NCBI GenBank assembly: GCA_018780435.1
Contig: JADMJS010000257.1
Location: 1-41,513 of the forward strand
DNA from: Myxococcales bacterium
Lineage (GTDB): Bacteria; Myxococcota_A; UBA9042; GCA-2863065
Direction: 5' to 3'
DNA: 41,513 nucleotides
The translations under genes and the position numbers were made by a program. The notes under the pieces are model-generated. The model was not told the DNA's origin and did no database searches. It saw nothing but the letters and a program-made list of their open reading frames with translations. Shown one piece after another: positions 15,885 through 24,200 of the stretch (positions are counted from its first letter, which is position 1; each line of letters opens with the position of its first letter).

Positions 15885-17057
15885 ATGCTCATCACCACCC
15901 CGCGCCCGCTCGAAGACCTCTGCAACGCCATCCGCGTCACCGGCTTCTGCGGCTACGACACCGAGTTCGTCGCGGAGAAGTCGTACTGGCCTCGGCTCGG
16001 GCTCGTGCAGCTCGGTGCTCCCGGCGGGCCGGCCGGCGCCGTCGACCCGCTTGCGCTCGACGACCTCTCGCCCGTCGTCGACCTGCTCCTCGATCCCGCC
16101 ATGACCATCGTGGTCCATGCCGGCAGCATGGACTGGAAGATCCTCGCCAAGGAGACGGGGCGCCTCCCCCTCCGCACCTTCGACACGCAGATCGCCGCCA
16201 GCTTCCTCGGCTATGGGCTGCAGGCCGGCTACGGGGCGCTGGTCGACTCGGTGCTCGGACGCAAGATCGACAAGACCGAGACCTTCACCGATTGGCTGAA
16301 GCGCCCGCTTAGCCCGGAGCAGGTCGCCTACGCCGTCGGTGACGTCACTCACCTCATGGACCTCCACGTCGCGCTTGAGGCCGCCTTACGCGCTCGCGGC
16401 CGGCTCGAGTGGGCCCAAGAGGAGTTCGCGGCGGCGACCCTCGTGGCAGACCACCTCGATCCCGATGAGCGCACCCTCTACCAAGACTTTCGGCGGGTTG
16501 GCGGGCTCGGCCGCAAGGAGCTGGCGGTGCTCCGCGAGCTGGTCGCTTGGCGTGAGCTCGAAGCTCGAGACCGCGACGTGCGGCCGAACTTCGTGGCGAA
16601 AGACGACGTCTTGCTCGCCGCCGCCAAACGCGCGCCGCGCTCCGAGAAGGAGCTCGGGACGATCCGCGCGATCGCGCCCCACGAGCTCGGCCGTATCGCG
16701 CCCGGCATCGTCAAAGCGGTCCACGCGGCGCTCGCGCTGCCGGAGTCGGAGTGGCCGGAGCTGCCGCGCCAGGATCCGGCGGAGATCGGCATCGAGCCGA
16801 CCGTGAACGTGCTTCAAGCCTTCGTGCAGACGCGGGCGCGTGAGGCCGACCTCGCCCCGGAGGTCGTGGCGCCCCGGGCGGCGCTCAAGCAGCTCGCCAT
16901 CAGCGGCGTAAACGCGACGCGCCCGGATGGGACCCCGGTGCTCACTGGCTGGCGACGCGAAGTGCTCGGGCAGGAGCTCGAAGACCTGCTATCGGGCTGT
17001 GCGGCCGTGGCGATCGACCCGGCGACGCGGCGAGTCCGCGTGGTGCCGGTTCGCTGA
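15885..17057 (+). CDS. rnd: Ribonuclease D (3'-5' exoribonuclease)
   Basis: A 390-residue DEDD-family nuclease that trims RNA 3' ends, including tRNA precursors. Catalytic residues are visible: Asp25 and Glu27 (CGYDTEFVAEKSYWPRLGLVQ region), Asp83 (HAGSMDWKIL), and Tyr149/Asp153 (YAVGDVTHL, the DEDDy pattern). An HRDC-type domain follows (about 205-285: RKELAVLRELVAWRELEARDRDVRPNF), then a second HRDC-like tail. The ATG at 15885 has GGGAG four bases upstream. A GTG at 15858 would overlap the rtcR stop as GTGA and add nine residues; either is possible. In both cases it sits directly after rtcR and is probably in the same transcript, giving RNA repair and 3'-trimming common control. Confidence 0.93.
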   Translation: MLITTPRPLEDLCNAIRVTGFCGYDTEFVAEKSYWPRLGLVQLGAPGGPAGAVDPLALDDLSPVVDLLLDPAMTIVVHAGSMDWKILAKETGRLPLRTFDTQIAASFLGYGLQAGYGALVDSVLGRKIDKTETFTDWLKRPLSPEQVAYAVGDVTHLMDLHVALEAALRARGRLEWAQEEFAAATLVADHLDPDERTLYQDFRRVGGLGRKELAVLRELVAWRELEARDRDVRPNFVAKDDVLLAAAKRAPRSEKELGTIRAIAPHELGRIAPGIVKAVHAALALPESEWPELPRQDPAEIGIEPTVNVLQAFVQTRAREADLAPEVVAPRAALKQLAISGVNATRPDGTPVLTGWRREVLGQELEDLLSGCAAVAIDPATRRVRVVPVR

Positions 17058-17070
17058 GGCGACGAGGGGG

Positions 17071-17622
17071 TTAGCGGGCGAGCAGCTCGTCGAGCCGCTT
17101 CACGGTCTCGTCTTCCGACAAGATGCCGGTCTTGTCGGCGGCGACTTTGCCCTCGCGGTCGAGGAAGACGGTGAACGGGATGTTGCGGATGTTGAGCTGC
17201 CGCCCGAGGCTCCCTCCCGAGTCGTGGAGGAAAGGCAAGGTCAGCGCCGGCCGTTGCGAGAGGAACGCTCGAGTCGCCTCGATCCCGTCGTCGTTGACCG
17301 CGATGACGGCCACCTTGTCGACACCGTATTTCGCCTGCACTTTCGAGAGCATGGGCAGCTCTTTGACGCAGTAGCCACACCACGTCGCCCAGAAGTTCAC
17401 GAGCACGGGTTTGCCGCGAAGGTCGGCCAGCGACAGGGTCCCTTCGCCGCCCGCGATGTAGGTGAGCGTCGCCTCCGGCAGCGTCGCTCCCGCGGCGAGG
17501 CGCCCGTTCGACGTCGGCCAGAACTGTCGGAGCAGCGACCCCACCATGAGGAGGGAGAAGAGGCCGCCAATGACGCGTCCGAAGCGCGACCAGCGGAGCG
17601 AGCGGAAGTTGGTCAGTCCCAT
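17071..17622 (-). CDS. TlpA/ResA-like membrane-anchored thioredoxin
   Basis: A 183-residue protein. One uncleaved signal-anchor helix lies at about 16-33, then an AhpC/TSA-like thioredoxin fold (PF08534/PF13905). The active site is WCGYC (Cys82, Cys85) in the family context LVNFWATWCGYCVKELP, and the cis-proline motif NIPFTVFLDREGKV is present. It should act in the periplasm as a thiol-disulfide reductase, suited to a genome rich in Cys-rich exported proteins. It lies ten bases from the MopE/kelch lipoprotein gene in the same direction (that gene ends at 17632), so the two may be co-transcribed. The rnd gene converges on it. Confidence 0.9.
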   Translation of the reverse strand: MGLTNFRSLRWSRFGRVIGGLFSLLMVGSLLRQFWPTSNGRLAAGATLPEATLTYIAGGEGTLSLADLRGKPVLVNFWATWCGYCVKELPMLSKVQAKYGVDKVAVIAVNDDGIEATRAFLSQRPALTLPFLHDSGGSLGRQLNIRNIPFTVFLDREGKVAADKTGILSEDETVKRLDELLAR

Positions 17623-17631
17623 GGCGCCCGG

Positions 17632-20600
17632 CTACTCCTGGTCCGAAGGCGGGTCAAGCGCCGACGTCGCGTCGACGTTCGCGCAGCCGAAGTCGAGCCG
17701 CCATCCGGCGTTCGTCGGGAGCCCACCGAGCTCGCCACCGATGAGCCAGCCGATCCCTCGCTCGGCGTCGAACGCCGCCGCCGCGCCTTGCAAGGGCCAA
17801 ATCGAGGGCTGGCCGACCGCGATCGGAGGGGGCCGCGTCACCACGGTCCCGTCTTCGAGCCAGACCTCCGTCACCCCGCCGTCCGAGCGCGCGACGAACA
17901 ACCGCTCCGAAGAGGGCTCGAGCACAGCCCATGGTCGCACCGGCGTCTCGAGCGGGAGTGTCGCGATGGGCACCCATCCCGCAGCGCTGCCGCTCGACAC
18001 GGCCGTCGGCACGCCGCCGATCACGATCACGTCGGCCTCGTCGTCCGATTCGGACGGTCCACGCACGGCGACCGCTGGCACCGCCGACGCGGGTGCATCC
18101 TGGCCGGGTGTAACGAAGGTCGCCCCGCCGCCCTCGAGGTCGATGCGCGTCATGCCGAGCACGCCCCCCGCCGGGTGGACCAGGACCAAGGACGATGGCG
18201 ACGTCGCGACCGCGAGGTGGCCTTCGAGCGCCGGCCCGATGTCGCCGCGAGCGCTCCAGAAGCCCGCCTCGACGTCGTAGGCGATGAGCTCTGCCGACGG
18301 CGTCGCCTTGCCAGCACTCACCCCGCCGTGGGCGTACCAGCGCCCGCTGCTGTCGTACGCCCACGCCGCGCCCTGACGGCTTGACGGGACCGCGACCGCT
18401 TTCCAGCCGTCCGGGGTCTCAACGTGGAGGCGATCGATGTCTAGTCCTTGCGACACCACCTGACGCTGCCCCTGAGCGTCGATGCCGACCACGCCCCGTT
18501 CGAATGGCGCCGGCCCTGTCCACGGGCTTGCCGGCGTCGCGCCTCCCGCCGCCGAGAGGGTCAAGACTGCGGGGCCAGGCACCGCCAGGCTGGGGTTGCC
18601 TTGAACCCCGCCGACAAGCCAGACCGTCTCGCCGGGGCCGTCGAGCAGCGTATGTCCCACTCGAGGCGCGACCGTCGCCGCGACCGGCGTCCAGGCGAGC
18701 GTGGTCGAGTCGAGTCGCCAGAGGTCGCCCGCGAGGCTCGGCGCGCCACCGCTGCCGGCGATCTCGCCACCGACGAGCAGCAGGTCCGCTCCCACGGCGG
18801 CGATCGCATGACCGCGCCTCGGGCTGGGGCCAAGGAGATCGAAGGGCGTCCAGCCTCCTGCCTCGAGGTCAAGTAGCCACAGTCGCGCCGAGAGGGTCCC
18901 GTCCGGGTTCCGTCCACCGTGGATCGCCAATCGGCGCCCGCTCGACCCCGAGGCCGGGAGCACGGCGCCCGCGACGCCGTCCAGGAAGTCGGGTCCCGAG
19001 AGGCTGGCGGGCACCCACGACGGGGTCCCCGAGATGTCGAGCGCCGCGACGCTGTCCATGGCGCCGAGGCTGGCGCCGCCGATGAGCCACACGGTGTTCG
19101 TGCTCGAGTCGGTGAGCGCGACGTGGCCCTGGCGGAGAGCGGGGGTCGGATCGACCTCCACGGCACTCCAAGAGCCACTGTCAACGTCGACGACCTCGAT
19201 CCGTTTCGACGGCACCCCCTCGACCGTCCCCCCGAAGATCGCCGCGCGGGCAACGCCCGGGAGCGCGGCGACTGCGGCGCCATCCCGAGCGCGTGGCGCG
19301 TAGCCGTCCGTCGCGACGTTGGCGACGGCCAGCCACTGAAGCTCCGCGTCGAGAGTCCAAACGTCGACCTCGGTCGCATCACCGAGGGCGCTCCCGAGCA
19401 AGACGGCCCGCCCACTCCCGTCGTCGAGGACGGCCATCGGCCAGCGCTGGCGCGGGGCAGGCGTTCCCCGCGCCAACGACGCGCTGCCGATCAGAGTCTT
19501 GGGGAGTTGCTCGTCCACGAGCCCGTCACAGTCGTTGTCGAGCGCGTCGCAGGTCTGTTCGATGGGCTGTTCGAGTCCAGGGACCTGCGTCAGGTCGCAC
19601 AGGAGCTCGCCGCCTTCGCATCCGACGACCTCCCCGAAGTCCGCGCAGATCCCAGGCGCAGTACAGGCCGGCGCGCCCGCCAGCACATCGGCCAGTTCGT
19701 CCGTGGCGCCGTCGCAGTCATCGTCGAGGCCGTTACATTGCTCGGCGCCGCCGACGTAGCCGGGCCCCGGTACCTCGCTCGAACACCGTGCCAACTGAGT
19801 CGAGGGATCGCACTCCCGCGCCCCGGCGCCACATTCACCTGCGCCGTCACATGAATCGCCGACGCCGAAGCCCTCGTCCGTCGTTCCGTCGCAATCGTCG
19901 TCCTCGCCGTTGCACCGCTCTACGCTCGCCAGCCACGCCGTCGTGCACTCCGCCGCGAGCCCGTCGCCCGAACACGTGACCGTCCCTCCCGCACACGCGC
20001 CCTGGCCGCACGACTCACCGATCGCGATGCCACTGTCCTGGCCGTAGCCGAAAGCCTCATCAACAAGACCGTCGCAGTCATTGTCGAGCCCGTCGCACAC
20101 GGTCTCGCCGTCCGATTGCCACTCGGTGAGCCCCATTCCCGCCGCTGCGACGCATACCCATGCGCCGACGCACTTTGGGATGACCACCCCGGGCGTCGCG
20201 CACACCCCGACCGAAGGGCAACCGGCATCTGCGACGTCGAGCTCGGCGCCTTCGTCGGTCTCTCCATCGCAATCATCGTCCTCGCCATTGCAGCTCTCGG
20301 TGGCGGCGAGCCCTTCCGTGCTACAAGCCGCTTCCGAACCACCGGGGCCGCAAGTCCAGATCCCGCCGGCGCACGCACCGAGACCGCAGCCGCCCCCGGG
20401 CTCGTTCGCGCCGAAGAAGTCTTCGTCCGTCTCGCCGTCGCAGTCATCGTCGAGCGCGTTGCATCGCTCAGGGAGCCCCTCGGCTGCCGACCCCCCAGCC
20501 GACGTCGAGCAGACGAGGTCGCCGCCTAAACACTCCAGCACGCCGTCACGGCAAAGGCCGACGCCAGCACACAGGTCGCCGAGTCCCTCCACGTCTTCGT

Positions 20601-21354
20601 CGGTCTCCCCGTCGCAGTCATCGTCGACGCCGTCGCAGGTCGGATCCGTGGACGAGGCAGTCCCGTGGCACACCGCCCCGCCGTCGTCATCGCAGACGAC
20701 GGTCCCGCGGGCGCACGGGGCCCCGTCGGCGCCATCGCTGCAAGGCGCCCCGACCGGACCGAGCGGCGTGCTCTCGTCGGCGAGGCCATCGCAATCGTTG
20801 TCGAGGCCGTCGCATCGCGTCTCGACCGCCTCGTACCGCGACTCTGCGATGAGGCAACGGGCGACGCCCGCCTCACACGTCACCGTCAATACCGCCGTCG
20901 AGCAGACTCCGATCTCTGGGCAGTAACGGCGCTGCAGGGCCAGTGGCGTTGGCGCGCCGCCCTCGTCGGCATCCTCTTCGTCCGGGAGGCAGTCCAGATC
21001 GACGTCGGCCGACCGCGACTCGAGCAGGTCAGCGATGCCATCGCCGTCGCGATCCGAAGGGGCGCCGCCGAGCGGCCCATGCTCGAGTCCGTCCGAGGCG
21101 CCGTCACCGTCCGAATCCGAGAGCGCCGGGTTCGAGCCGAGCGCCAATTCGAGCCCGTTCGTCAGACCGTCACCGTCGCTGTCCTCGTCGCTGGATCGAC
21201 AGGTCCCTTGGCCGGCGCCCGACGCCGTGATGCAGACGGCGCCGTCACAGTCGGCCGACGTGGTGCACGCGTCGCCGATCGTGGCGCCCTGAGAACAGGC
21301 GACCACGGCGAGGAGCAGCACGACGCGTGACAGGGAACGGGGGAGGGCGGGCAC
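17632..21354 (-). CDS. Large lipoprotein with EF-hand-like, MopE-type and kelch repeats
   Basis: About 1240 residues from a GTG at 21354, chosen because it gives MPALPRSLSRVVLLLAVVAC, a lipoprotein signal with lipobox VVAC (Cys20). Frame remains open upstream but without a signal. Residues about 55-110 hold three DSDGDG(L/A/I) calcium-binding loops as in thrombospondin type 3 repeats. About 175-610 contain eight CDGLDNDCDGLVDE-type repeats (MopE-like, PF11617), separated by 40-60 residues with further Cys. About 610-1180 form a kelch-type propeller (ARAAIFGGT, TVWLIGGA, DLLLVGGEIAG, TVWLVGGVQ, VIVIGGVP). Likely anchored at the outer surface and metal-binding. The upstream region (21355-21458) is shared with a divergent TPR gene. 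Specific function unknown. Confidence 0.85.
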   Translation of the reverse strand: MPALPRSLSRVVLLLAVVACSQGATIGDACTTSADCDGAVCITASGAGQGTCRSSDEDSDGDGLTNGLELALGSNPALSDSDGDGASDGLEHGPLGGAPSDRDGDGIADLLESRSADVDLDCLPDEEDADEGGAPTPLALQRRYCPEIGVCSTAVLTVTCEAGVARCLIAESRYEAVETRCDGLDNDCDGLADESTPLGPVGAPCSDGADGAPCARGTVVCDDDGGAVCHGTASSTDPTCDGVDDDCDGETDEDVEGLGDLCAGVGLCRDGVLECLGGDLVCSTSAGGSAAEGLPERCNALDDDCDGETDEDFFGANEPGGGCGLGACAGGIWTCGPGGSEAACSTEGLAATESCNGEDDDCDGETDEGAELDVADAGCPSVGVCATPGVVIPKCVGAWVCVAAAGMGLTEWQSDGETVCDGLDNDCDGLVDEAFGYGQDSGIAIGESCGQGACAGGTVTCSGDGLAAECTTAWLASVERCNGEDDDCDGTTDEGFGVGDSCDGAGECGAGARECDPSTQLARCSSEVPGPGYVGGAEQCNGLDDDCDGATDELADVLAGAPACTAPGICADFGEVVGCEGGELLCDLTQVPGLEQPIEQTCDALDNDCDGLVDEQLPKTLIGSASLARGTPAPRQRWPMAVLDDGSGRAVLLGSALGDATEVDVWTLDAELQWLAVANVATDGYAPRARDGAAVAALPGVARAAIFGGTVEGVPSKRIEVVDVDSGSWSAVEVDPTPALRQGHVALTDSSTNTVWLIGGASLGAMDSVAALDISGTPSWVPASLSGPDFLDGVAGAVLPASGSSGRRLAIHGGRNPDGTLSARLWLLDLEAGGWTPFDLLGPSPRRGHAIAAVGADLLLVGGEIAGSGGAPSLAGDLWRLDSTTLAWTPVAATVAPRVGHTLLDGPGETVWLVGGVQGNPSLAVPGPAVLTLSAAGGATPASPWTGPAPFERGVVGIDAQGQRQVVSQGLDIDRLHVETPDGWKAVAVPSSRQGAAWAYDSSGRWYAHGGVSAGKATPSAELIAYDVEAGFWSARGDIGPALEGHLAVATSPSSLVLVHPAGGVLGMTRIDLEGGGATFVTPGQDAPASAVPAVAVRGPSESDDEADVIVIGGVPTAVSSGSAAGWVPIATLPLETPVRPWAVLEPSSERLFVARSDGGVTEVWLEDGTVVTRPPPIAVGQPSIWPLQGAAAAFDAERGIGWLIGGELGGLPTNAGWRLDFGCANVDATSALDPPSDQE

Positions 21355-21458
21355 CGCCGCATCATGCCGAAGGCCCGCGTGAACCAGCAAGTGAATCGGG
21401 GCCGAGGCCGTGCTACCGTCCCGGCCGTGACGCGCTTCCTTCGCCTCTGTGACGACCC

Positions 21459-22421
21459 GTGACCTGGTTGCTCGCTCAGCTCCAGCGCGTCGTGGCACGG
21501 CTCGCGCTCGCTCTCGCGCCCGAGAGTGCACGGCTGCGTGCTGTGCTCGGTCGCGCTCACGCCGAGCTCGGTGATGACGCGCTCGCCGCCGCTTATCTCG
21601 AGGGGGCACTCGAGCGCGACACCCGCCTCGGGGTCGCGTGGCTGTCACTCGGACACATCCACGCCCGTCGTCGACAGCCCGCCCGCGCCGCCAGTTGTTA
21701 CGAGCGCGCCCGCCAGCTCGGCCTCACCGGCGCCGAGCTGCCTTTTGCGCTCGCCAACGTCCTCTACGAACAGGGCGCCGTCGCCGAAGCGCTCGACCTC
21801 TACCACCTCGCGGTCGCCGTGGACCCGACCCACTCTCAGTCCTGGTTCAACCTCGGGCACGCGCTCAAAGCGCGGGAGCAGCTCCCCGCTGCCGAAGCGG
21901 CTTTCGCCGCGGCCGTACGCTCCGACCCGCGCTTCTTCAAGGCCCGCTTCATGCGCGCGCACGTCCTGAGCCTTCTTGGGCGATCCGTCGAGGCCGTCTC
22001 GGAGTACCAAGAGACGCTTCGGTACAGCCCGACTTACGTCAAAGCCCACTACAACCTTGGCAGCCACCACCTCAAGGAGGGCGATCTCGAGGGCGCCGTA
22101 AAGCGCTTTCGCCGCGTCCTCGACCTCGACCCGAACTACGACCGCGCCCACCACGCCCTCGGCCAGGCCTTCGCCGCCCAGGGTCGCTTCACGGACGCTC
22201 GCGAGGCCCTGACGCACGCGATACGGCTCAGGGCGGACAATCACGTCGCCCGACTCCAATTGGCGCGCGTCCTCGACGAGCTCGGCCTCCGCGCCGAGGC
22301 GAACGTTCACTATCGCCAGTGGTTACGCGACTGTCCGGCCCCTCCGCCCGACGCCGAGGCCGCGCTCGCCGACCTCGACTCCGTCAAGCGCCGCCTCGTC
22401 GAGCCGGCCCACCACGGCTGA
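21459..22421 (+). CDS. Tetratricopeptide-repeat protein
   Basis: A 320-residue, almost entirely TPR protein starting at GTG 21459. At least seven 34-residue units are visible, for example AVAVDPTHSQSWFNLGHAL, AVRSDPRFFKARFMRAHVL, TLRYSPTYVKAHYNLGSHH, VLDLDPNYDRAHHALGQAF and AIRLRADNHVARLQLARVL. Each shows the W/L-G-Y-A-P pattern. No convincing signal peptide: the N-terminus is amphipathic, so it is probably cytoplasmic or membrane-associated. It should be a protein-interaction scaffold. Divergent from the MopE/kelch lipoprotein gene across about 104 bp. Partner unknown. Confidence 0.88.
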   Translation: MTWLLAQLQRVVARLALALAPESARLRAVLGRAHAELGDDALAAAYLEGALERDTRLGVAWLSLGHIHARRRQPARAASCYERARQLGLTGAELPFALANVLYEQGAVAEALDLYHLAVAVDPTHSQSWFNLGHALKAREQLPAAEAAFAAAVRSDPRFFKARFMRAHVLSLLGRSVEAVSEYQETLRYSPTYVKAHYNLGSHHLKEGDLEGAVKRFRRVLDLDPNYDRAHHALGQAFAAQGRFTDAREALTHAIRLRADNHVARLQLARVLDELGLRAEANVHYRQWLRDCPAPPPDAEAALADLDSVKRRLVEPAHHG

Positions 22422-22563
22422 TTCGACCGATCTCGCAGGAAAGCGCCGACCGCCACAAACCGAAGCACCCCGTCGTGCGTTGAACACGGCGAGGCTCTGT
22501 CGCCATGATCCCCGTGATGCTGGGATGGCCGGTGCCTCACCCCCAGCGCCCCCGGAGGAACCC

Positions 22564-23463
22564 GTGATTCGCCTCTACGCCGCCGCCGCCCTCAGCACTC
22601 TCAGCGCCTTGGTCGCCTGCACCCCCTCGGCGCACGCCATCGCTCCCTGCAACCCCGTCGCCGCCGATGGGCCCGTCACCGTCGACGTGGTCGGCGAAGG
22701 CGGTCGTTCACTCGACACCTTCGGCAAACGCGGGCAGGTCTGGGTGCTCGGTCGCTATGGCGACCGCTACAGCATCCGCGTCCGAAATCGCAGCGCTGAA
22801 CGCATCGAAGCCGTGGTCTCGGTCGACGGCCTCGACGCCATCGACGGCAAGCCCGCGTCTTTCGACAAACGCGGCTATCTGATTCAGCCGTGGGGCGAGG
22901 TCGTCATCGACGGTTTCCGCGTCTCGAACGCCGACGTCGCGACCTTCCGTTTCGCGTCCGTCGCCGACAGCTACGCCGCCAAGACCGGCTCGGCGCGAAA
23001 CGTCGGCGTCATCGGGGTCGCCGTGTTTCGGGAGCGTGTCCCGCCGCCGTCGCCGCGCCCGTGGCCCGTCGAGCCGGAAGCCGAACTTCGCGACGACAAC
23101 CGCTACTACGGCGACTCGGGGTTGGGCCGCCGGCAGGAAGGCGGCGCGGCGCCGGCGCCGACGAGCGCGCCCGACGGGAAGAGCGCCGACGCCCCGCGCT
23201 CGGCAGAGAAGGCGCCCACGTCGCGCCCCGGCCTCGGCACGGAGTTCGGCGAGCGCCGTTACGCGCCGGTCCGGCAGGTCGCGTTCGAGCGCCGGTCCTC
23301 ACGCCCCACCACGACGCTCTCCCTTCGCTACGACGACGCACGTGGCCTCGAATCGCAAGGTGTCGACCTCTCTTGCGGCTCGAACGACGCGTGGCGCCGG
23401 CGCACCGCGCAGCCCTTCGCCGAGACCGGCTCCTATGCGGCGCCCCCGCCCGGTTGGGAGTGA
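22564..23463 (+). CDS. Exported protein of unknown function with low-complexity tail
   Basis: A 299-residue protein. GTG at 22564 is chosen because GGAGGA lies five to ten bases upstream and the product then begins MIRLYAAAALSTLSALVAC, an export signal. It may be a lipoprotein (LVAC) or be cut after AHA. Residues about 35-165 form a beta-rich domain (VTVDVVGEGG, QVWVLGRYGDRYSIRVRNRS, GYLIQPWGEVVIDGFRVS, NVGVIGVAVF). It recalls small immunoglobulin-like exported domains but matches no family I can name. From about 170 to 265 the sequence is Pro/Ala/Arg-rich and probably disordered. It lies after the TPR gene with a 142-bp gap. Confidence 0.75.
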   Translation: MIRLYAAAALSTLSALVACTPSAHAIAPCNPVAADGPVTVDVVGEGGRSLDTFGKRGQVWVLGRYGDRYSIRVRNRSAERIEAVVSVDGLDAIDGKPASFDKRGYLIQPWGEVVIDGFRVSNADVATFRFASVADSYAAKTGSARNVGVIGVAVFRERVPPPSPRPWPVEPEAELRDDNRYYGDSGLGRRQEGGAAPAPTSAPDGKSADAPRSAEKAPTSRPGLGTEFGERRYAPVRQVAFERRSSRPTTTLSLRYDDARGLESQGVDLSCGSNDAWRRRTAQPFAETGSYAAPPPGWE

Positions 23464-23574
23464 GCTGCCGGGTGTCTACCTCTCTTGACAGGCGTCAGGG
23501 GGGACTGACACCCAGCGGCCTGTCGACCTCGCCAGAATCGCGTCCCCATCACCTTCTCCGCTCATTGTCCCCTC

Positions 23575-23589
23575 TGGCACGCGTCATGC
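23575..23589 (+). promoter_or_regulatory. Sigma-54-type -24/-12 promoter before the small periplasmic gene
   Basis: TGGCACGCGTCATGC has a perfect TGGCACG -24 box and ATGC at -12, with correct GG/GC spacing. The start would be near 23601, some 54 nt ahead of the ATG at 23655. It lies in the 191-bp gap after the gene ending at 23463, so it is well placed to be real. Confidence 0.6.
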
Positions 23590-23654
23590 TCTGTCGAGAC
23601 GGCGCCGGCAACCACGCCGGCACCACTTGCAACCTCGACCTGGAGCCTTTCGCC

Positions 23655-23969
23655 ATGTCCTTCCGCACCCTCTTCGCCTCGATCCTAGCCGCTACGTCCT
23701 TCGTTGCCGTCACTGCCAGCGCCGACGCGCCCGCCCCGGTGCGCCAAGTCCGGCAGGCGGCCCGGATCGAGCAGGGCGTCGCCACCGGCGAGCTCACGCG
23801 CGGCGAGACCGCCAAGCTGGCGGCGCAGCAGGCTCACGTCCAGGTCGCCAAGGTCAAGGCGCGCGCCGATGGCGTCGTCACGGCCCGTGAGCGCGCTCGC
23901 CTCGACCGGATGCAGGACAAGAACAGCCGCACCATCTACCGCCTCAAGCACAACGGCCGCAGCCGCTAA
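23655..23969 (+). CDS. Small periplasmic helical protein of unknown function
   Basis: A 104-residue product with a clear signal peptide (MSFRTLFASILAATSFVAVTASA, cleavage near 23). The mature part is a charged helical segment: RQAARIEQGVATGELTRGETAKLAAQQ and DGVVTARERARLDRMQDKNSRTIYRLKHN. This GELTxxE..kL and DGvvTxxERarL pattern, with EF-hand-like spacing of acidic and Gly residues, is a widespread but uncharacterised family of small secreted proteins in Proteobacteria and Myxococcota. Its probable sigma-54 promoter suggests stress or developmental control. The stop overlaps the stop of an antisense MYXO-CTERM remnant. Confidence 0.85.
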   Translation: MSFRTLFASILAATSFVAVTASADAPAPVRQVRQAARIEQGVATGELTRGETAKLAAQQAHVQVAKVKARADGVVTARERARLDRMQDKNSRTIYRLKHNGRSR

Positions 23970-24103
23970 GGGCTCGCTCGCCGCCGTGAGACGGTGAGTA
24001 GGGCCAACATCACGACTACAATCGCAAATCCGCTCGAATCCCTCCCCGCGAAGCCGCCCGAACTACACCCACCGGCCTCTCCTCCACCCGAGTGCGCATG
24101 ATG
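23966..24103 (-). pseudogene. Orphan MYXO-CTERM-like C-terminal tail
   Basis: The last 45 codons of a minus-strand frame read SGGGEAGGCSSGGFAG, then a hydrophobic helix (FAIVVVMLALLTV) and SRRRASP-stop. This is the tripartite arrangement of the myxobacterial MYXO-CTERM sorting anchor: a GGCS-type Cys motif, a transmembrane helix and an Arg cluster. Upstream the frame runs antisense through the intact gene starting at 24201 and has no signal peptide. I read it as the surviving 3' end of a lost surface-protein gene. A very short independent protein starting at the in-frame ATG near 24230 cannot be excluded. Confidence 0.45.
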
Positions 24104-24200
24104 GGATTCTGCGTCGACGTCTTCCCCGCTGCAATCGCGAGCACGCCGCGTCAAACGATGGCCGTTGACGTCGGTGTAAGACGTCGCACATCCTATTGCG

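Noticed and set aside
23359..23487. A 17-bp direct repeat (one mismatch) at 23359-23375 and 23471-23487, one copy in the 3' part of a gene and one just after its stop
   Set aside because: Too short and of simple composition; no inverted symmetry and no associated gene. Noted only as a possible slippage product.
23611..23626. A second sigma-54-like sequence (CGGCACCACTTGC) after the one at 23575
   Set aside because: The distance between the GG and GC elements is two bases too short, which is not tolerated by sigma-54.
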